A DNA stretch of 64,000 nucleotides from Bradyrhizobium paxllaeri (GTDB lineage Bacteria; Pseudomonadota; Alphaproteobacteria; Rhizobiales; Xanthobacteraceae): assembly GCF_001693515.2 (NCBI RefSeq), contig NZ_CP042968.1:5518001-5582000 (forward strand), read 5' to 3'. This document shows positions 45,463 through 55,806 of the stretch, one piece after another. Made by a program: the position numbers and the translations under genes. Numbering within the stretch: position 1 is the first letter of the stretch; every line of letters begins with the position of its first letter. The notes below the pieces were generated by a model. That model saw nothing but the letters and a program-made list of their open reading frames with translations, did no database searches and was not told where the DNA came from.

Positions 45463-46152
45463 ATGAGCAAGATAGGAGTTGACGCCGTCAGGAGAGCGCT
45501 CGCGATCCTGAAAAGTTTCGACGCGGAGCAGTCTGCGATGACGCTGACGCAGATTGCGGAGATGACAGACCTCTACAAGAGCACAGTGCTCCGATTGGCC
45601 TCCTCCTTGGAAGCTGATGGCTTTCTCGTCCGCGGCGCGGACCGGTTATTTCGACCAGGACCAGAATTGTGGCGTCTTGGGGCGCTCTATCAGCGCGGTC
45701 TGGATCTTGGCGAAGTCATCCGGCCATCCCTTCGGCGTCTGGTTGAGGCAACGGGAGAAACTGCGTCGTTTTACGTTGCAGATGGCGACGAACGCATCTG
45801 TCTTTACCGCGTCAATTCTCCACGTTCAGTTCGATATCATCTCGAAGAAGGCCAGCGATTGCCAATTGATTGCGGCGCCGCCGGTCGAATTCTCACTGCA
45901 TTCCGCGAGCCAACGAACGTAGAAGGGAAGAAGATCCGCGATAGAGGCTTTTATGTTTCGATCGGAGAGCGGGATCCGGAGGCCGCCGCGGCGGCGGTGC
46001 CGTTGATGGACGTACACGGCAACTTGAGGGGTGCCCTTTCGCTATCAGCGATCAAGACGCGCTTCGATGCCAAAGCCCGCAAGGCGGCAATCGATGCTCT
46101 CAAATCGGAAGCCAAGGCCTTAGCGGGGTTACTGCCCGCAAGCGAATACTGA
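45463..46152 (+). CDS. IclR-family transcriptional regulator
   Basis: This 229-residue protein has an N-terminal winged HTH (VDAVRRALAILKSFDAEQSA, LTQIAEMTDLYKSTVLRLAS, LEADGFLVRGADRLFRPG) and a C-terminal IclR effector domain (LVEATGETASFYVADGDERI, RLPIDCGAAGRILTAF). ATG 45463 follows TTGGAG; the frame is open to 45403 but that part lies over the operator. It is divergent from the ABC/CoA-transferase/citryl-CoA lyase genes and probably regulates them and itself. The effector is unknown. Confidence 0.88.
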   Translation: MSKIGVDAVRRALAILKSFDAEQSAMTLTQIAEMTDLYKSTVLRLASSLEADGFLVRGADRLFRPGPELWRLGALYQRGLDLGEVIRPSLRRLVEATGETASFYVADGDERICLYRVNSPRSVRYHLEEGQRLPIDCGAAGRILTAFREPTNVEGKKIRDRGFYVSIGERDPEAAAAAVPLMDVHGNLRGALSLSAIKTRFDAKARKAAIDALKSEAKALAGLLPASEY

Positions 46153-46225
46153 TCTTTGAGGGCGTCCGCTTTGCGCCATTTTGTAAAGAAGCAGACGCGG
46201 CTTCGGCAAAGGCTGGCAATGTCTT

Positions 46226-46573
46226 ATGACGCAGCATGAGGCAATCAGGCATTTCCCGACTGTTCAGAGGCGGAGCAGCCACATTGAGCGATCGACAACA
46301 GAGATGATGGAGGCGAATGACATTCAAATGCGATTCGATGCGCCCGCCACGCTTCGCAAATGGCCCTCCATAAACAACAAACGTCGTGCAGACAGAAGCT
46401 CCTATCAGCTGGCGGAAGGCACGCTGGACGACTGCATACGAGAGTTTATGACGAAGCCTGAGGTCACACGTCATCTTTACGAGATCCACACAGCGCCACA
46501 GCCTCCGCTCGTAACGGAAATCTTGTTAGCCGATCAGATCACGGAACTCGCCAGATTCCGAAGCTTCCTCTGA
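46226..46573 (+). CDS. Hypothetical protein, Bradyrhizobium type
   Basis: This 115-residue frame has a coherent second half: SYQLAEGTLDDCIREFMTKP, HLYEIHTAPQPPLVTEIL, ADQITELARFRSFL. The pattern recalls a short hypothetical family widespread in Bradyrhizobium. ATG 46226 is the longest start; later methionines (46304 and 46307) are equally possible. No function can be assigned. Confidence 0.55.
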   Translation: MTQHEAIRHFPTVQRRSSHIERSTTEMMEANDIQMRFDAPATLRKWPSINNKRRADRSSYQLAEGTLDDCIREFMTKPEVTRHLYEIHTAPQPPLVTEILLADQITELARFRSFL

Positions 46574-47554
46574 TCGGGATGTTCCTGTCGGGCACGTCTG
46601 GACCAGGCGAAGGTCAGCCTCAAATCGGCGAGTCTCAGATCAGGGAAAACAATTCCGCTTCGCCGTCGAAAGCAGAGCTGTACGTCAGTGCTGCCTTCGT
46701 CCTTGCGACCGGCTAGCCGGAGCACTGGCTCTTATTCAAAGCACATGCAGCTGCCCGCTGCGCATCTTGTACCGACGTCCCAGCCACGAACTGTCCCGTC
46801 CGCGCGGTGGGTCCTCTGAGTGCCGTCTTCCCATCGCCATGATGGTGGTGCCCATCGCGAGGAGCTGAGGGTGATGATGACGCCGTAGAGGCCTTGCCAT
46901 GCCTGCCGAGTCCGCCCGATTGATCAACCAAATCGAACGCGCGGCGAACTCCAGTGCCGTCCAGCTTAGTCAAGAATCCCGCCCTGATTGGATTTTGAGA
47001 GGAAACCGCCGTTGACCGCGACCTCGAGGACGAAAAGAAAGGCAAGAAATCCGATCTTGAGTAGCATCTTGCCTGGCGTAGGCAGGCGGGCTGGACGAGG
47101 CCATGCGAGTCCGAAATTACCACCACTGCGGGTATTGCGTCCGTGAGTGGAGGGGCCTGTGATCCGCACAATGTGATGAGGACTGTCAGCAGTGTGGTGC
47201 GTCACATGGCACCCGGGACGCGGAGAAGCGCGACGATGAATAGTATCGCCCTTTCAATGACACTCCCGACGCAGGTTCTGCGGGACCGACGCTGCGTGTG
47301 CACGCTCACGCTCACAACCGAGTACTGATAGAGCAAGAAGTGACCGCCCCCCCCCGCCCCCCGTCTAGACGCAGCGAACAGATGCTCTAGCCGGCGGAGC
47401 ACCGTTGTGGGGAACCATCGGCTGGCCTCACGGACACTGCTCTGCGGTTAGGCGCCCGATTAGTGCAGATCTTTCTTCGGACGCTCGTTAACGCGGGGGC
47501 TTCTTTCTTGAACCGGCGCCCATCCGCCAGCAGAGGATCGAACTCCTAGCCCCG
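46574..47554. other. Region without a clear gene; C-rich tract
   Basis: A minus-strand frame (47205-46966) contains a signal-like hydrophobic stretch (MLLKIGFLAFLFVLEVAVNG) and may continue after a frameshift into 46970-46713, but no family was recognised. Homopolymers C9 (47347-47355) and C6 (47357-47362) flank a single G. Confidence 0.35.
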
Positions 47555-50144
47555 TTAGGCGATTGGCTGCGCGCGAGCAATCGCAGCTTGCTGCGCCTTC
47601 TTGTCCTGCTTAGCAGCCTTTATGAGTGCATCAACACGCGGGATCATATCGGCCAAATCCTTGATCTCGGGTGGCGCACCCATCGCCTCGTCGGTGTGCG
47701 AATGCCCCTCAATATAGGTGGAGAGCTCCTCGTACGTCTCGCACATCTTCTCGACGAGACCGCTGTCCCACGCGATCTTTCGAAGTCCTGTGACAATGAC
47801 CCGGTCGCTCCACCGGGGCACCACGCCTTTCATCAATCGGTTGACCATCGTTTCTTCAATGGTTCTGCGAAGTGCGGCCATCCCTTTGCTGATAGCATCG
47901 TGTCGCGCTCGCCCTGACAGCGCTTGCGCTTCCGCGAGACATTGTTTGGCCCGTTCCGTCGTATCGTGTGCCTTGCTCGTTGCCGGCGCATCATTCAGCG
48001 TAATTTGCCCTGGATTGCCGTCCTCGTCGCGATCGATCCAGTGAGCCTGGTATGAGACATCATCCTTCTCAGCCGTCACAATCAGCTGATTCAGGAACGG
48101 CAAGTCATGAGTGAAGACGATTACTTGATGCGACTTGGCTTCGCGAACAAGACGTCTTGCGATCAGTTCCTTGCGCTGGTGATCCTGTGAGGTCACAGGA
48201 TCGTCGAGCACGATGCCAGCGTTCGAGCGGTTCATCGCTACTTCGGTCAGGAAGTCCGCCAGTGCAACGGCCTTCTGCTCGCCTTCGCTAAGGATAATCT
48301 CTGGCCGGTGCCCGCCTTTCAAGACAAGAGACCGCACTGGCCGGTGGTCTGGAGTTCTACCGGCATATTGCATTCGAGTTCGTCGCACTAGTGCGCAAGG
48401 CGTGCGCGATATGAAGGCCCCACAATTTGCGCGAAGAGCTCCTTCTCCTTGTCCGTTATGTGTCGGGGATTTAAAGCAGATTTCGCGCGCTCCGCTTTGG
48501 AGCACCAAGCCGCGTTGGCGACATAGGTCTCAATACTGCCGAGAAGGTTCGACAGGACCTCCCGGTGGCGCAGGGTTTGCCGTTCAAGTTCCAAGGACGC
48601 GACAGCGCTTGTCGGATCTTCTTTATCCAGGCGATCCAAATCCGCTGTGATCCGATCTATAAGAGCCCGCAGTGCGGAACAGACCTCGGTGCAATTGATT
48701 GAGCCTTGAACCGGCCCTCGTGCGGTTAATGACGCGATCGAGCTATCACGCAACTCGCTGATGCTACGGGCGGTGCTATCGATTATTGTTGCGAGTCCAG
48801 GATCGAACTTACTGACATGAGCTCGAACTGCCGAATCCGAGGCGAAGATGTTCACTTCCATCGTCTTCAGCACCGCGATTTCGTTCTCAACCGCCTTTGC
48901 CGAAGTCTGTGCTGCGCGCTGCGCGTCGCCCTCGACAAACGCAAGTAGTGCAACGATGTGGGACCGGCTGTCTTCATCCAGCGGGCGTTCGCAAAGGATA
49001 CATCGGTCTCCGGGTCCTGGATACGCGTCGTTCTCCTTGTGCGCGGGAGCATGTGCAGCTTTCGCGAACACTTCCCATTGTGGCGTGCCAACTGCTTTGA
49101 AGAATGGTTTCTTGAATGTCTCTGCTCCGGTCGCAGCCGCGGCAGCCGCACACTCGTTGGCAGCACTCGACAGTTCTTTCCGAAAGGCCTCCTTCTCGGC
49201 AGAGAATTGAATACCGAGCGTGTCGAGCTTCGCAATGAGCGCTGTAATATCGCTCGTGGCCTGCTTCAGGTTCTCGATGACCTGCTTAGGCGAACTCGCT
49301 TTCAGTGCTGTTGCTTGTGCATCCACCTCTCGGAAGCGAGCTTTCTCGGTCTCACCATACTTCGCAACTTTTCGCACCGCGGCCATATCGGTCTTGGCGC
49401 CGATTGCTGCAACGAGCTTTGATACCTCTGTTTCCTGCCCGATAAACGAGTCAGAAAACCGCGTGGTGTGCGTCCGAGACTGCATAGCATTTGTGAGGAA
49501 CTTGCCGAGCCACGCGGGCCATTTCGGGGAACACGTCGAATCCAGACGGCTTGAATTCAAATCCGTCGTTTCGCTGACGTGGAACCGCGCAGTTACGACA
49601 TCAAAGAAGCTGATGCGTCGGAGATCCGGGTGCTCGGTGCCGATGCAGAATACGAGGGGATCGTGAGCCGTACCATCTAGCTCAACGTGGAAGATCGCCG
49701 CTGGATCGGCGCTCCTACCGTTCGCATAGATGTTCGGCACGATCTCCGGTTTATGCCGACTGAAACTGGCGTTCGCGAACGAGCAAAGCCGCTCTTTCGA
49801 GCGCCATTCCGCCCGTAAACGACGGTGAGCTTCGAATCGAATGTGAGCGCGGAGCCGTCCGGAAGAGCGTTGATGCCCACGAGCTTATCGACGCGAATGA
49901 GAGAGAGCGGCTTGGCTTCGTCATCGCCGGAGCGAGCCGACACAATCCGGGGAGCTAAGCTTTCCACCGGCGCGTCACCGAGTAGATGTGCACTTAGAAA
50001 GAGCCGGTAGGCCTCGGCGACCTGGTTGTCGTTCAGCCTACCGTTCGAAGTCGCCTGCGCAACGATGAACTGTTGCCAGGCACTGAGCTGCTTTGCCCAA
50101 GTATCGAGAGCCTGCCAGACCGTCGGTGTGCGCGAATCATTCAT
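47555..50144 (-). pseudogene. Zinc-hook AAA ATPase (RloC-like), two frameshifts
   Basis: Start ATG 50144 (NDSRTPTVWQALDTWAKQL). The Walker A reads VYGRNGARKSGFAR, where a Gly is changed to Arg. The frame is lost near 49785 and continues elsewhere with FANASFSRHKPEIVPNIYAN. The middle part has coiled-coil stretches around CILCERPLDED, a CxxC hook. A second shift near 48390-48480 leads to the C-terminal head with EIILSEGEQKAVALADFL (signature), GIVLDDPVTSQDHQRK (Walker B, D-loop) and VIVFTHDLPFLNQL. This SMC/Rad50-like layout fits RloC and related stand-alone defence ATPases of about 860 residues. No partner gene is adjacent. Confidence 0.75.
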
Positions 50145-50377
50145 AGGGCCATACTCTCGCGGCAGCCGCAAAACGCAACCAGAGAGAGAACCGTATTCCT
50201 ACGGATGGCTTTCTTGCGAACAGAAAACACACAACTACTCTCCCAAGCTCTCGAGGATTCTTCGCGCCCGGTTCCGCAGCCTTGACCGCCCTGCGCGCGG
50301 AGGCCGCGAGATGGGCGGTCGGGATGGAAGATTGCTGGTGGCGCGGCCTAACAAAAGAATGGACTTGCCGCGCATAT
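50145..50377. other. No gene recognised
   Basis: This is the upstream region of the AAA ATPase relic. Frames on both strands lack domains. Confidence 0.35.
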
Positions 50378-50540
50378 TTTGACGGGTTTTGCTTGCCCAC
50401 TCGTCCGTGGTGCGCAAGTGGACCCAGAGCTCCGCAGGAAAGGCATAGAATGGCAGCAGATCCTCGCGATTCTTTGCCACGCAATCAACCGCGCGCGCAT
50501 ATTTCTCGGCGAAGGGTGCAGACTCCGCGGGAGCTCGGCT
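50378..50540 (-). mobile_element. IS256-family transposase fragment
   Basis: The minus strand reads PFAEKYARAVDCVAKNREDL, LPFYAFPAELWVHLRTTDEW, matching the IS256 segment (KYxKAVxCLxKDRExLLAFYDFPAEHWxHLRTTNPIES). Only about 50 codons remain. Confidence 0.7.
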
Positions 50541-50591
50541 CGGCGCGATGAAGATGTCAGCTCCACTTAAGAAGACAGACCCAAGGGTCCT

Positions 50592-50725
50592 GTAAGCGGC
50601 AAGCTGAGCCGTCAGGCGGCGTGGTTCCATGGCATAAGCGCGCCAATTTCGCTGCTGGCCAGCCGTTGACGATACGCTGAAGCGTTAAGGTGAGCCACGC
50701 GCCGTGTCATGGTCCGCGCCCATCT
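50592..50725 (-). mobile_element. IS66 end fragment (tnpC 3' end)
   Basis: It starts with the IS end GTAAGCGGCAAGCTGA and encodes the TnpC C-terminus (SSEIGALMPWNHAA, with a frame slip before it). The same end occurs at 57728, so two relics of one IS66 type are present. Confidence 0.65.
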
Positions 50726-50897
50726 ATTTTGCAAGCTTCTCAATGATGCGCCTGCGCGAGACAATGCTCCGCTTTGGGCGGTAACAGGCTGAATTAGTTC
50801 GAGTCATGATCCGCTCCCGGTCATGTGCCCCGGCGCGACGATGCGCTCTCCGCGCCGGGTTAAATCCAACAGCCGGGGCGAACTCAGAACTGGATCT

Positions 50898-51705
50898 TCA
50901 CTTTGAGGTCACGGTCCAGTTATTGAACTTGAAGTTCATTCCGCCTGGGGACGAGGTGATCTCGACGCCGTATTGGACGCTACCTACCGACGTTTATGTC
51001 GCCGAAGTAGCCCTTCGACTTGATCCACTCTAGGATGCCCTTGATGTCCACTGTCCCGCTGTTGCTCTTCGAAGTGGGAACGAGCGAGATGACGTTGTGA
51101 CCGTTATTCCCTTCAAACACGTTCCAGGTCGTCCCTCCCACGTCGACGTTAGCGTAGACCGGGATTGCCGCCCCGGAGGGATCCTGCCGATAATGATAAG
51201 AAATCGGCTTAACGTTGCCGCTACCGTCCGAGTTTCCGGTGTAGTTTGTCCAGATCATGATCTCATGCTGGTTTGAGCTGTCCCAAATATCGTACGCGGT
51301 GTCCCAGGCGCCGCTTTTAGGAACGTCCTGATTGAAGGTCGAGCTCAAAGTGTTGATTGCACTGAGTGGCTTTCCGATATGGACAGCCTCGTGTGGATAG
51401 CTCTTGATGCCACCAGTTCCAGGCTGGTTCGACCACACGCTCCACCGGTTCGCTCCATACACCGAAATGGTCTGAGGCCCGGCACCACTGCCCCACACGT
51501 CGTTGTTCCAGGAGTAGCCATCGCGTGAAAAGTTCCCATACGGAGCGCTCGAACTCCAAATCGGGCCCTTTGTTGGTACAGGCGCGGCAGCCGATGACCT
51601 GACGTCGTTCACAGCCTGCCTAAAAAGATCATGATGCTCCTGTGAGCAGACGTACCCCATTGGGGATTCTGGCGAGCCGGCACCGTTTATCCGATTGGAA
51701 TCCAT
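50898..51705 (-). pseudogene. gunA2: GunA2-like GH12 endoglucanase, frameshifted near its end
   Basis: The protein has no N-terminal signal peptide (MDSNRINGAGSPESPMG), and a tts box lies upstream, matching B. japonicum GunA2, a type III-dependent secreted beta-glucanase. GH12 features: YSWNNDVWGSG, SYPHEAVHIGKPL, QHEIMIWTNYTG (nucleophile Glu), NVISLVPTSKS and ILEWIKSKGYFGD. A GGTAGGTAGC tandem at about 50982-50991 holds a 4-bp duplication that creates a TAG stop. One frame over, the ending (GSVQYGVEITSSPGG, MNFKFNNWTVTSK) with the acid/base Glu runs to TGA 50898-50900. The open product (241 aa) lacks that Glu. Confidence 0.85.
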
Positions 51706-51823
51706 AATGCTCTCCTTCTCTTATGGGACCGAAGCCTCTTGCCGATCCGCCAAGCGGGTACCCTAGGTTCGTGACCAGTTCAGTCGTGGGCGGCATCGTC
51801 ATCTAGAGACCGGCTTCGAATTC

Positions 51824-51851
51824 TAGGAAGGTTGGCTTTCGAGAAGCTGAC
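51824..51851 (-). promoter_or_regulatory. tts box (TtsI binding site) upstream of gunA2
   Basis: The minus strand reads GTCAGCTTCTCGAAAGC-CAACCTTCCTA, an almost perfect tts box. It lies 119 bp upstream of the gunA2 ATG, a normal spacing for a TtsI-dependent promoter of the type III regulon. Confidence 0.9.
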
Positions 51852-52385
51852 TACCGCGAGAGTGCACGGTGCGGGCCTGTCCGTTCCTTTTCCAACCCAC
51901 GCATGCGGCGCAACGAGAAGGATTTGCCCGAAGGTCATCGCGAGCCCGCCGGGATCATGATCCGGCGCAATCCTGGCGCCATCTGCATTCTGAGTGACGC
52001 GCGATTATCGCTGCGTCAGCGTCGCACGCGCCGACAGGTTGCTGAATCATTTGGGAGTGAGCCTACAAGCTTTGGCAGGCGACGAACTCAACGACTTAAG
52101 GTATCGAGACGCTGGCGATCGCGGGCGGCACTTCGCCGTTCCGCCCAGGGGGCAAGCGCCGCTCGCTCTTACCTGGTAGAGCCCCTCGCTCCGTTTGGAT
52201 CACGGGCGGGTCGTAACCCATAACAAGAAAAAGGCTGACAAGGCGCATTGCGAATGCTGCGCGAGTGTCAGGGATCGTTGTGCTCCTGCCGCGGCTGCGG
52301 CGTGTCCACCAAGTACGGGGCCCTCAGAAGGGCGGCGGCGTGGCAGATCAATGGGGCATGCCAGACGGCGGAAGATGGAGCGGGG
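51852..52385. other. No gene; short duplicated segment
   Basis: No domain-bearing frame. The segment 52059-52091 is about 85% identical to 62860-62892, differing only by transitions; both encode AYxxWQxxNS in one frame, so each may be a relic of the same gene. Confidence 0.35.
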
Positions 52386-53534
52386 ATGCGTGTTTGCCAA
52401 ATTGCCGTCGTCGGCCTCGGCCTGATCGGCAGCTCTGCGTTCCATTCGCTGGTGCGTCGGGGGGCCGATGTGCTCGGCTTCGACCCTCTTGTGTTGGGCG
52501 AGGCTCGCGGCTCATCGCATGGCTCATGCCGGGTGTACCGACGCTTCAATTTCGAGAGCGCGGCCTACACCGAGCTTAGCGATGCTGCCTATGAGGGATG
52601 GCGGATGTTGGAGGCCGCCAGCGGTCGGACAATCCTCATGCCTACTCGCGTGCTCGAAGCAGGACCTCCAGGATCGAAGATGGTGGCCAACTCCCGAGCC
52701 AGCGCGCTCAAGGACGCCATCCCCGGTTTGGCCACGGGAGCGGAAGCAAACGCCGCATTTCCGGCGTTCCAGCTTCCTGAAGAATGGGATGTGGTCGTCC
52801 AGGAAAGCGGCGGGATCCTGTTGGCGGAAGCTGCGATCCGCGCGTTTCGCGAGGGAGCCGAGCACCGAATCATTCTGGCTCCGGCCCGCATACGGCCGAT
52901 GGCCGCCGGCATCCGTATTTCAACGCCCCAAGAGGTAATCTTAGCGGAGAGGGCCATTGTCGCTGCAGGACCATGGATTGCCGGCCTAATCCCGGGACTC
53001 GCGCGACACTTAAAGATCACACGGCAGACGGTCGGTTGGTTCAAGCCGGTTAGACCCGAATTGGCGCGTTACGCGGAATTTCCGGCGTTCATTGTCGAAG
53101 GGAAGAAAGGGTTGGTATACGGCTTTCCTGATTTCGAGGGACGAGGTGTAAAGGCTGCACAGCACGACCATGGGCCAGTCGTGGCGGCAGACGCCTGGCA
53201 GCCGCCGCCAACCGACGCAGAACTGGAGAGTGTCGGATTGACGCTCGCGGAATTGATCCCCGGTGCGGCGGGCCCAATCGTCGAGCGCGATATCTGTCTT
53301 TATACGAACACGCTCCGAGCAGATCTGCGACCGGACGAGGGCAACGAATTCATCATCGATCGACTTCCGGCCGACCCACGCATCGTCGTCGCATCGCCTT
53401 GCTCCGGCCACGGTGCGAAGTTCGCCAGCGCGATCGGTACGATGCTCGCGGATCTGGCACTCGATGCGAAACTGATCGCGCCGAAGGCGTTTCAGCTCGA
53501 CCGATTCAGCGGCGTCGCCCCGCCAAGCTCCTGA
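52386..53534 (+). CDS. Sarcosine oxidase/N-methyltryptophan oxidase-family flavoenzyme
   Basis: This 382-residue protein has an N-terminal FAD Rossmann motif (QIAVVGLGLIGSSAFHSLVR, with Asp of the ribose loop in GFDP), the family GSSHGSCRVYR segment, and the covalent-flavin motif PCSGHGAKFASAIG near the C-terminus, whose Cys is the 8-methyl-FAD attachment site in monomeric sarcosine oxidases. It probably oxidises an N-methyl or cyclic amine to an imine and H2O2. ATG 52386 follows ATGGAGCG. Upstream open codons to 52248 are not homologous. No operon partner is visible. Confidence 0.85.
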   Translation: MRVCQIAVVGLGLIGSSAFHSLVRRGADVLGFDPLVLGEARGSSHGSCRVYRRFNFESAAYTELSDAAYEGWRMLEAASGRTILMPTRVLEAGPPGSKMVANSRASALKDAIPGLATGAEANAAFPAFQLPEEWDVVVQESGGILLAEAAIRAFREGAEHRIILAPARIRPMAAGIRISTPQEVILAERAIVAAGPWIAGLIPGLARHLKITRQTVGWFKPVRPELARYAEFPAFIVEGKKGLVYGFPDFEGRGVKAAQHDHGPVVAADAWQPPPTDAELESVGLTLAELIPGAAGPIVERDICLYTNTLRADLRPDEGNEFIIDRLPADPRIVVASPCSGHGAKFASAIGTMLADLALDAKLIAPKAFQLDRFSGVAPPSS

Positions 53535-53674
53535 GACGTCAATTGGCGTCCATTCTGGTATTGCAGACGATGGCGTTATTACGCTTGGGCTCGACCACCA
53601 ATGGAGCTCACTAACCGATTCGCATCAACTGCCATGAAGCAATATGTTGTATTGTATAAACGTATCTAGAGAGC

Positions 53675-54028
53675 TCAGCCGGCAACCTGATATTGCCGCA
53701 CCGGATGGCGGACCATCGCATCGATGTCGATGCCGTCGAGGATCCAGTGCAATTGCTCGGTCGTAAGCGTGACGACCGCCTCTTGGCGGCGCGGCCATCG
53801 GAACTTGTCCTCGGTCAGCCGCTTTAGGACCAGCACAAAGCCGGACCGATCGAAGAACAGCAGCTTCATCCGGTCGCAACGGCGATTGCAGAACGCAAAA
53901 ACCGCCGGAGCAAACGGATCGAGCGCCATCGTCTCCTGGACCAGAACCACAAGGCTGTTGATGCCAGCCCGGAAGTCGATCGGCTCACGGTGCAGATAGA
54001 CTTGCAGGTCACCGCCCAGTCTGAACAT
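53675..54028 (-). CDS. tnpB: IS66 accessory protein TnpB (partial element)
   Basis: This 117-residue protein reads MFRLGGDLQVYLHREPIDFR, VFAFCNRRCDRMKLLFFDRS, GFVLVLKRLTEDKFRWPRR, LTTEQLHWILDGID: an IS66 Orf2 different from the one at 23040. No tnpC follows; the element breaks off shortly after the stop. Confidence 0.88.
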   Translation of the reverse strand: MFRLGGDLQVYLHREPIDFRAGINSLVVLVQETMALDPFAPAVFAFCNRRCDRMKLLFFDRSGFVLVLKRLTEDKFRWPRRQEAVVTLTTEQLHWILDGIDIDAMVRHPVRQYQVAG

Positions 54029-54538
54029 GGCTCAGTGCTCCGATGACCGCTGTCAATGCATCCACATCGCCGCATTCCAGCGCGAGCTTCACGCCGTTCG
54101 GCAGGACGCGCTCACTTTGGCTGGAGAGCAAAAAGCTGCAGTTCTTTTGGATTCCGACCCACGCACTTCATCGCAAGTCGCCGGCAAATCCACCGTCGCC
54201 ACGCTGCTCTGCCGCGACAGGGCCCGATCCGCAGCCCTTTCAAGCTGAACCGGAATGAACGCCGGTGGTGAAGACGGCGGGAGAGACCGGGGCGCCGTCT
54301 GCTTCTTGATCCACTTCCGAAGAAGGTTCGCATTGACCCCATGTTCGAGCGCAAGCCTCGATACCGAAACGCCAGGCTCAAGGTAGGCCGCGACAAGACG
54401 CTCCTTCGATGCCGGATCGTACCGCCGGCGCCCGTTCCGACCGACAAGCCTGACCCGCAGTTTCTGATCATCGTCTTCCATCAAAAGGTGTCCACCTATT
54501 TTGGTGGACACCTCATGCATCAGAGCACTCAACCGCAA
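54009..54538 (-). pseudogene. tnpA: IS66 accessory protein TnpA, frameshifted
   Basis: The N-terminal HTH is clear (GRRRYDPASKERLVAAYLEP, LALEHGVNANLLRKWIKKQT). After about codon 130 the frame drifts; the usual C-terminus (VLPNGVKLALECGDVDALTA, VIGALSHVQTG) lies in another frame and ends at 54009, overlapping tnpB. One indel near 54110-54130 explains this. Confidence 0.75.
54486..54513. repeat. Inverted repeat with GTGTCCAC core
   Basis: AGGTGTCCACC-TATTTT-GGTGGACACCT is a perfect 11-bp inverted repeat. The same core (AGTGGACACC) recurs at 54651-54660, so these may be the ends of adjacent IS elements. Confidence 0.6.
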
Positions 54539-55012
54539 AAGGTGCGGGGAAATTCGCGCTTACCCCGAAGCCATCTGCCGCCTGGTCGAGCTGGGCCTGA
54601 AGGTGCAGCCCAAGTCAGGGCATAAGAGAGGTGTGAACCTCTTCCGAATGAGTGGACACCGGTAGTAGGCTCATTGAGCCCCTAGATGTCGAATGGAACG
54701 TCAACGCCCGAGGAGTACAAGGCCAGGCGTCGAACTGGTCGTGTCCAGCCGTCGGCCGGTCACGTCGGTTACCAATGGAATTCGGTCTGCGCGACTGTGC
54801 GGCGCTGGGTCGACAAGTCGCGTTGAGGATCGCCTCGCGAGCCTCCATGCGCTCCCCAAGGCGTTTGGAGCAGGTTCGTCGCCGCACCGCCAAGAGCGCA
54901 TCGGGTAGCCAGTCTGCGGAAGATTGAACACCGACTGGTTCAGGCAATTCCTTGAAATGGACCCACAGGAGGTTCGTTGGAAGGGGGCTGCTCCGTTTGA
55001 TAGACGGAGCGG
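54539..55012. other. IS-rich debris, no intact gene
   Basis: A short plus frame (YPEAICRLVELGLKV) recalls the C-terminus of a small hypothetical protein. The rest up to the IS3 gene holds no recognisable domain. GTGGACACC at 54652-54660 may be an IS end. Confidence 0.35.
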
Positions 55013-55306
55013 ATGATGACGACGAACACGAGACGCAAGATCGACGCGGCACCGAAGGCAAAGATCGCGCTGGAAGCGGTGCGGGAGCAGGCGACGGTGG
55101 CCGATCTGGCCCAGCGCTATGAGGTTCACCCGAACCAGATTTATGCCTGGAAGAAGCAACTGCTGGATCAGGCGGCCCGGGCCTTTGACGCGGGTGTCGG
55201 GCCGGAGAGCGAGGACGCTCGGGAACGCGAGATCGAGAAGCTGCACGCGAAGATTGGACAACTGAAAGTCGAGCGGGAATTTTTAGCGCGGAGGTCCGGA
55301 AGATGA
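55013..55306 (+). CDS. IS3-family OrfA transposase subunit
   Basis: This 97-residue protein is a typical OrfA: HTH ([40 protein letters not shown]) and a leucine-zipper tail ([20 protein letters not shown]). It would normally be fused by -1 frameshifting to OrfB. OrfB is broken just downstream, so the element is inactive. Confidence 0.85.
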   Translation: MMTTNTRRKIDAAPKAKIALEAVREQATVADLAQRYEVHPNQIYAWKKQLLDQAARAFDAGVGPESEDAREREIEKLHAKIGQLKVEREFLARRSGR

Positions 55307-55520
55307 GCACGCCGGACCGTCGAAGAATGCTCGATCGCGCCGACCAGGCGCTGTCGATCCGCCGGTAATGCACGTTGCTTTGCATCGCCCGTTCTGGAGG
55401 CTACCGGCCGCCACGGCCGGCCAACGACAACGCCATTGCCTAGATGTAACGGATCGACGAGCTGTTCACCGCCTGGCCATTCCTGGGCTCGCGGTGAATG
55501 ACAACGATGCTGAAGACTGG
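55302..55520 (+). pseudogene. IS3-family OrfB, 5' remnant
   Basis: [20 protein letters not shown], then in other frames LLCIARSG, YRPPRPANDNAIA and RIDELFTAWPFLGSR. These are the first 65 or so residues of an IS3 OrfB with several indels and stops; the integrase core is absent. Confidence 0.7.
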
Positions 55521-55806
55521 GGGCTTCAGCTCAATCGAATCGCGTACGACGATGGGCATCGCGGCGCGAGACGGCCTTCTCGGCTCTTACGCTATAGCTA
55601 GCGCTTGCCAAAAACTCGTTCAACAAGTGCTGCTTGATCGTTGCGGCCTCTCGCTCTCCCTGTGAGGCAAGCAAAGAATGCGCTCCGCGATCTCCAGCGC
55701 AGAGCGCCGCTTCTGCCTGACGAACGTGGAGCTAGCAAGTACCTCATCAAGGATGTTGCGGAGCATCTGCACCGTAGCCGTGTCGTAAGCCATGTGCGAT
55801 TGGCAA
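55521..55806. other. No gene recognised
   Basis: A spacer between the IS3 relic and the methyltransferase 3' end. Short frames only. Confidence 0.35.

Noticed and set aside
47347..47362. C9-G-C6 tract as a phase-variable switch
   Set aside because: It is not inside or directly upstream of a recognisable gene, so no switching target can be named.
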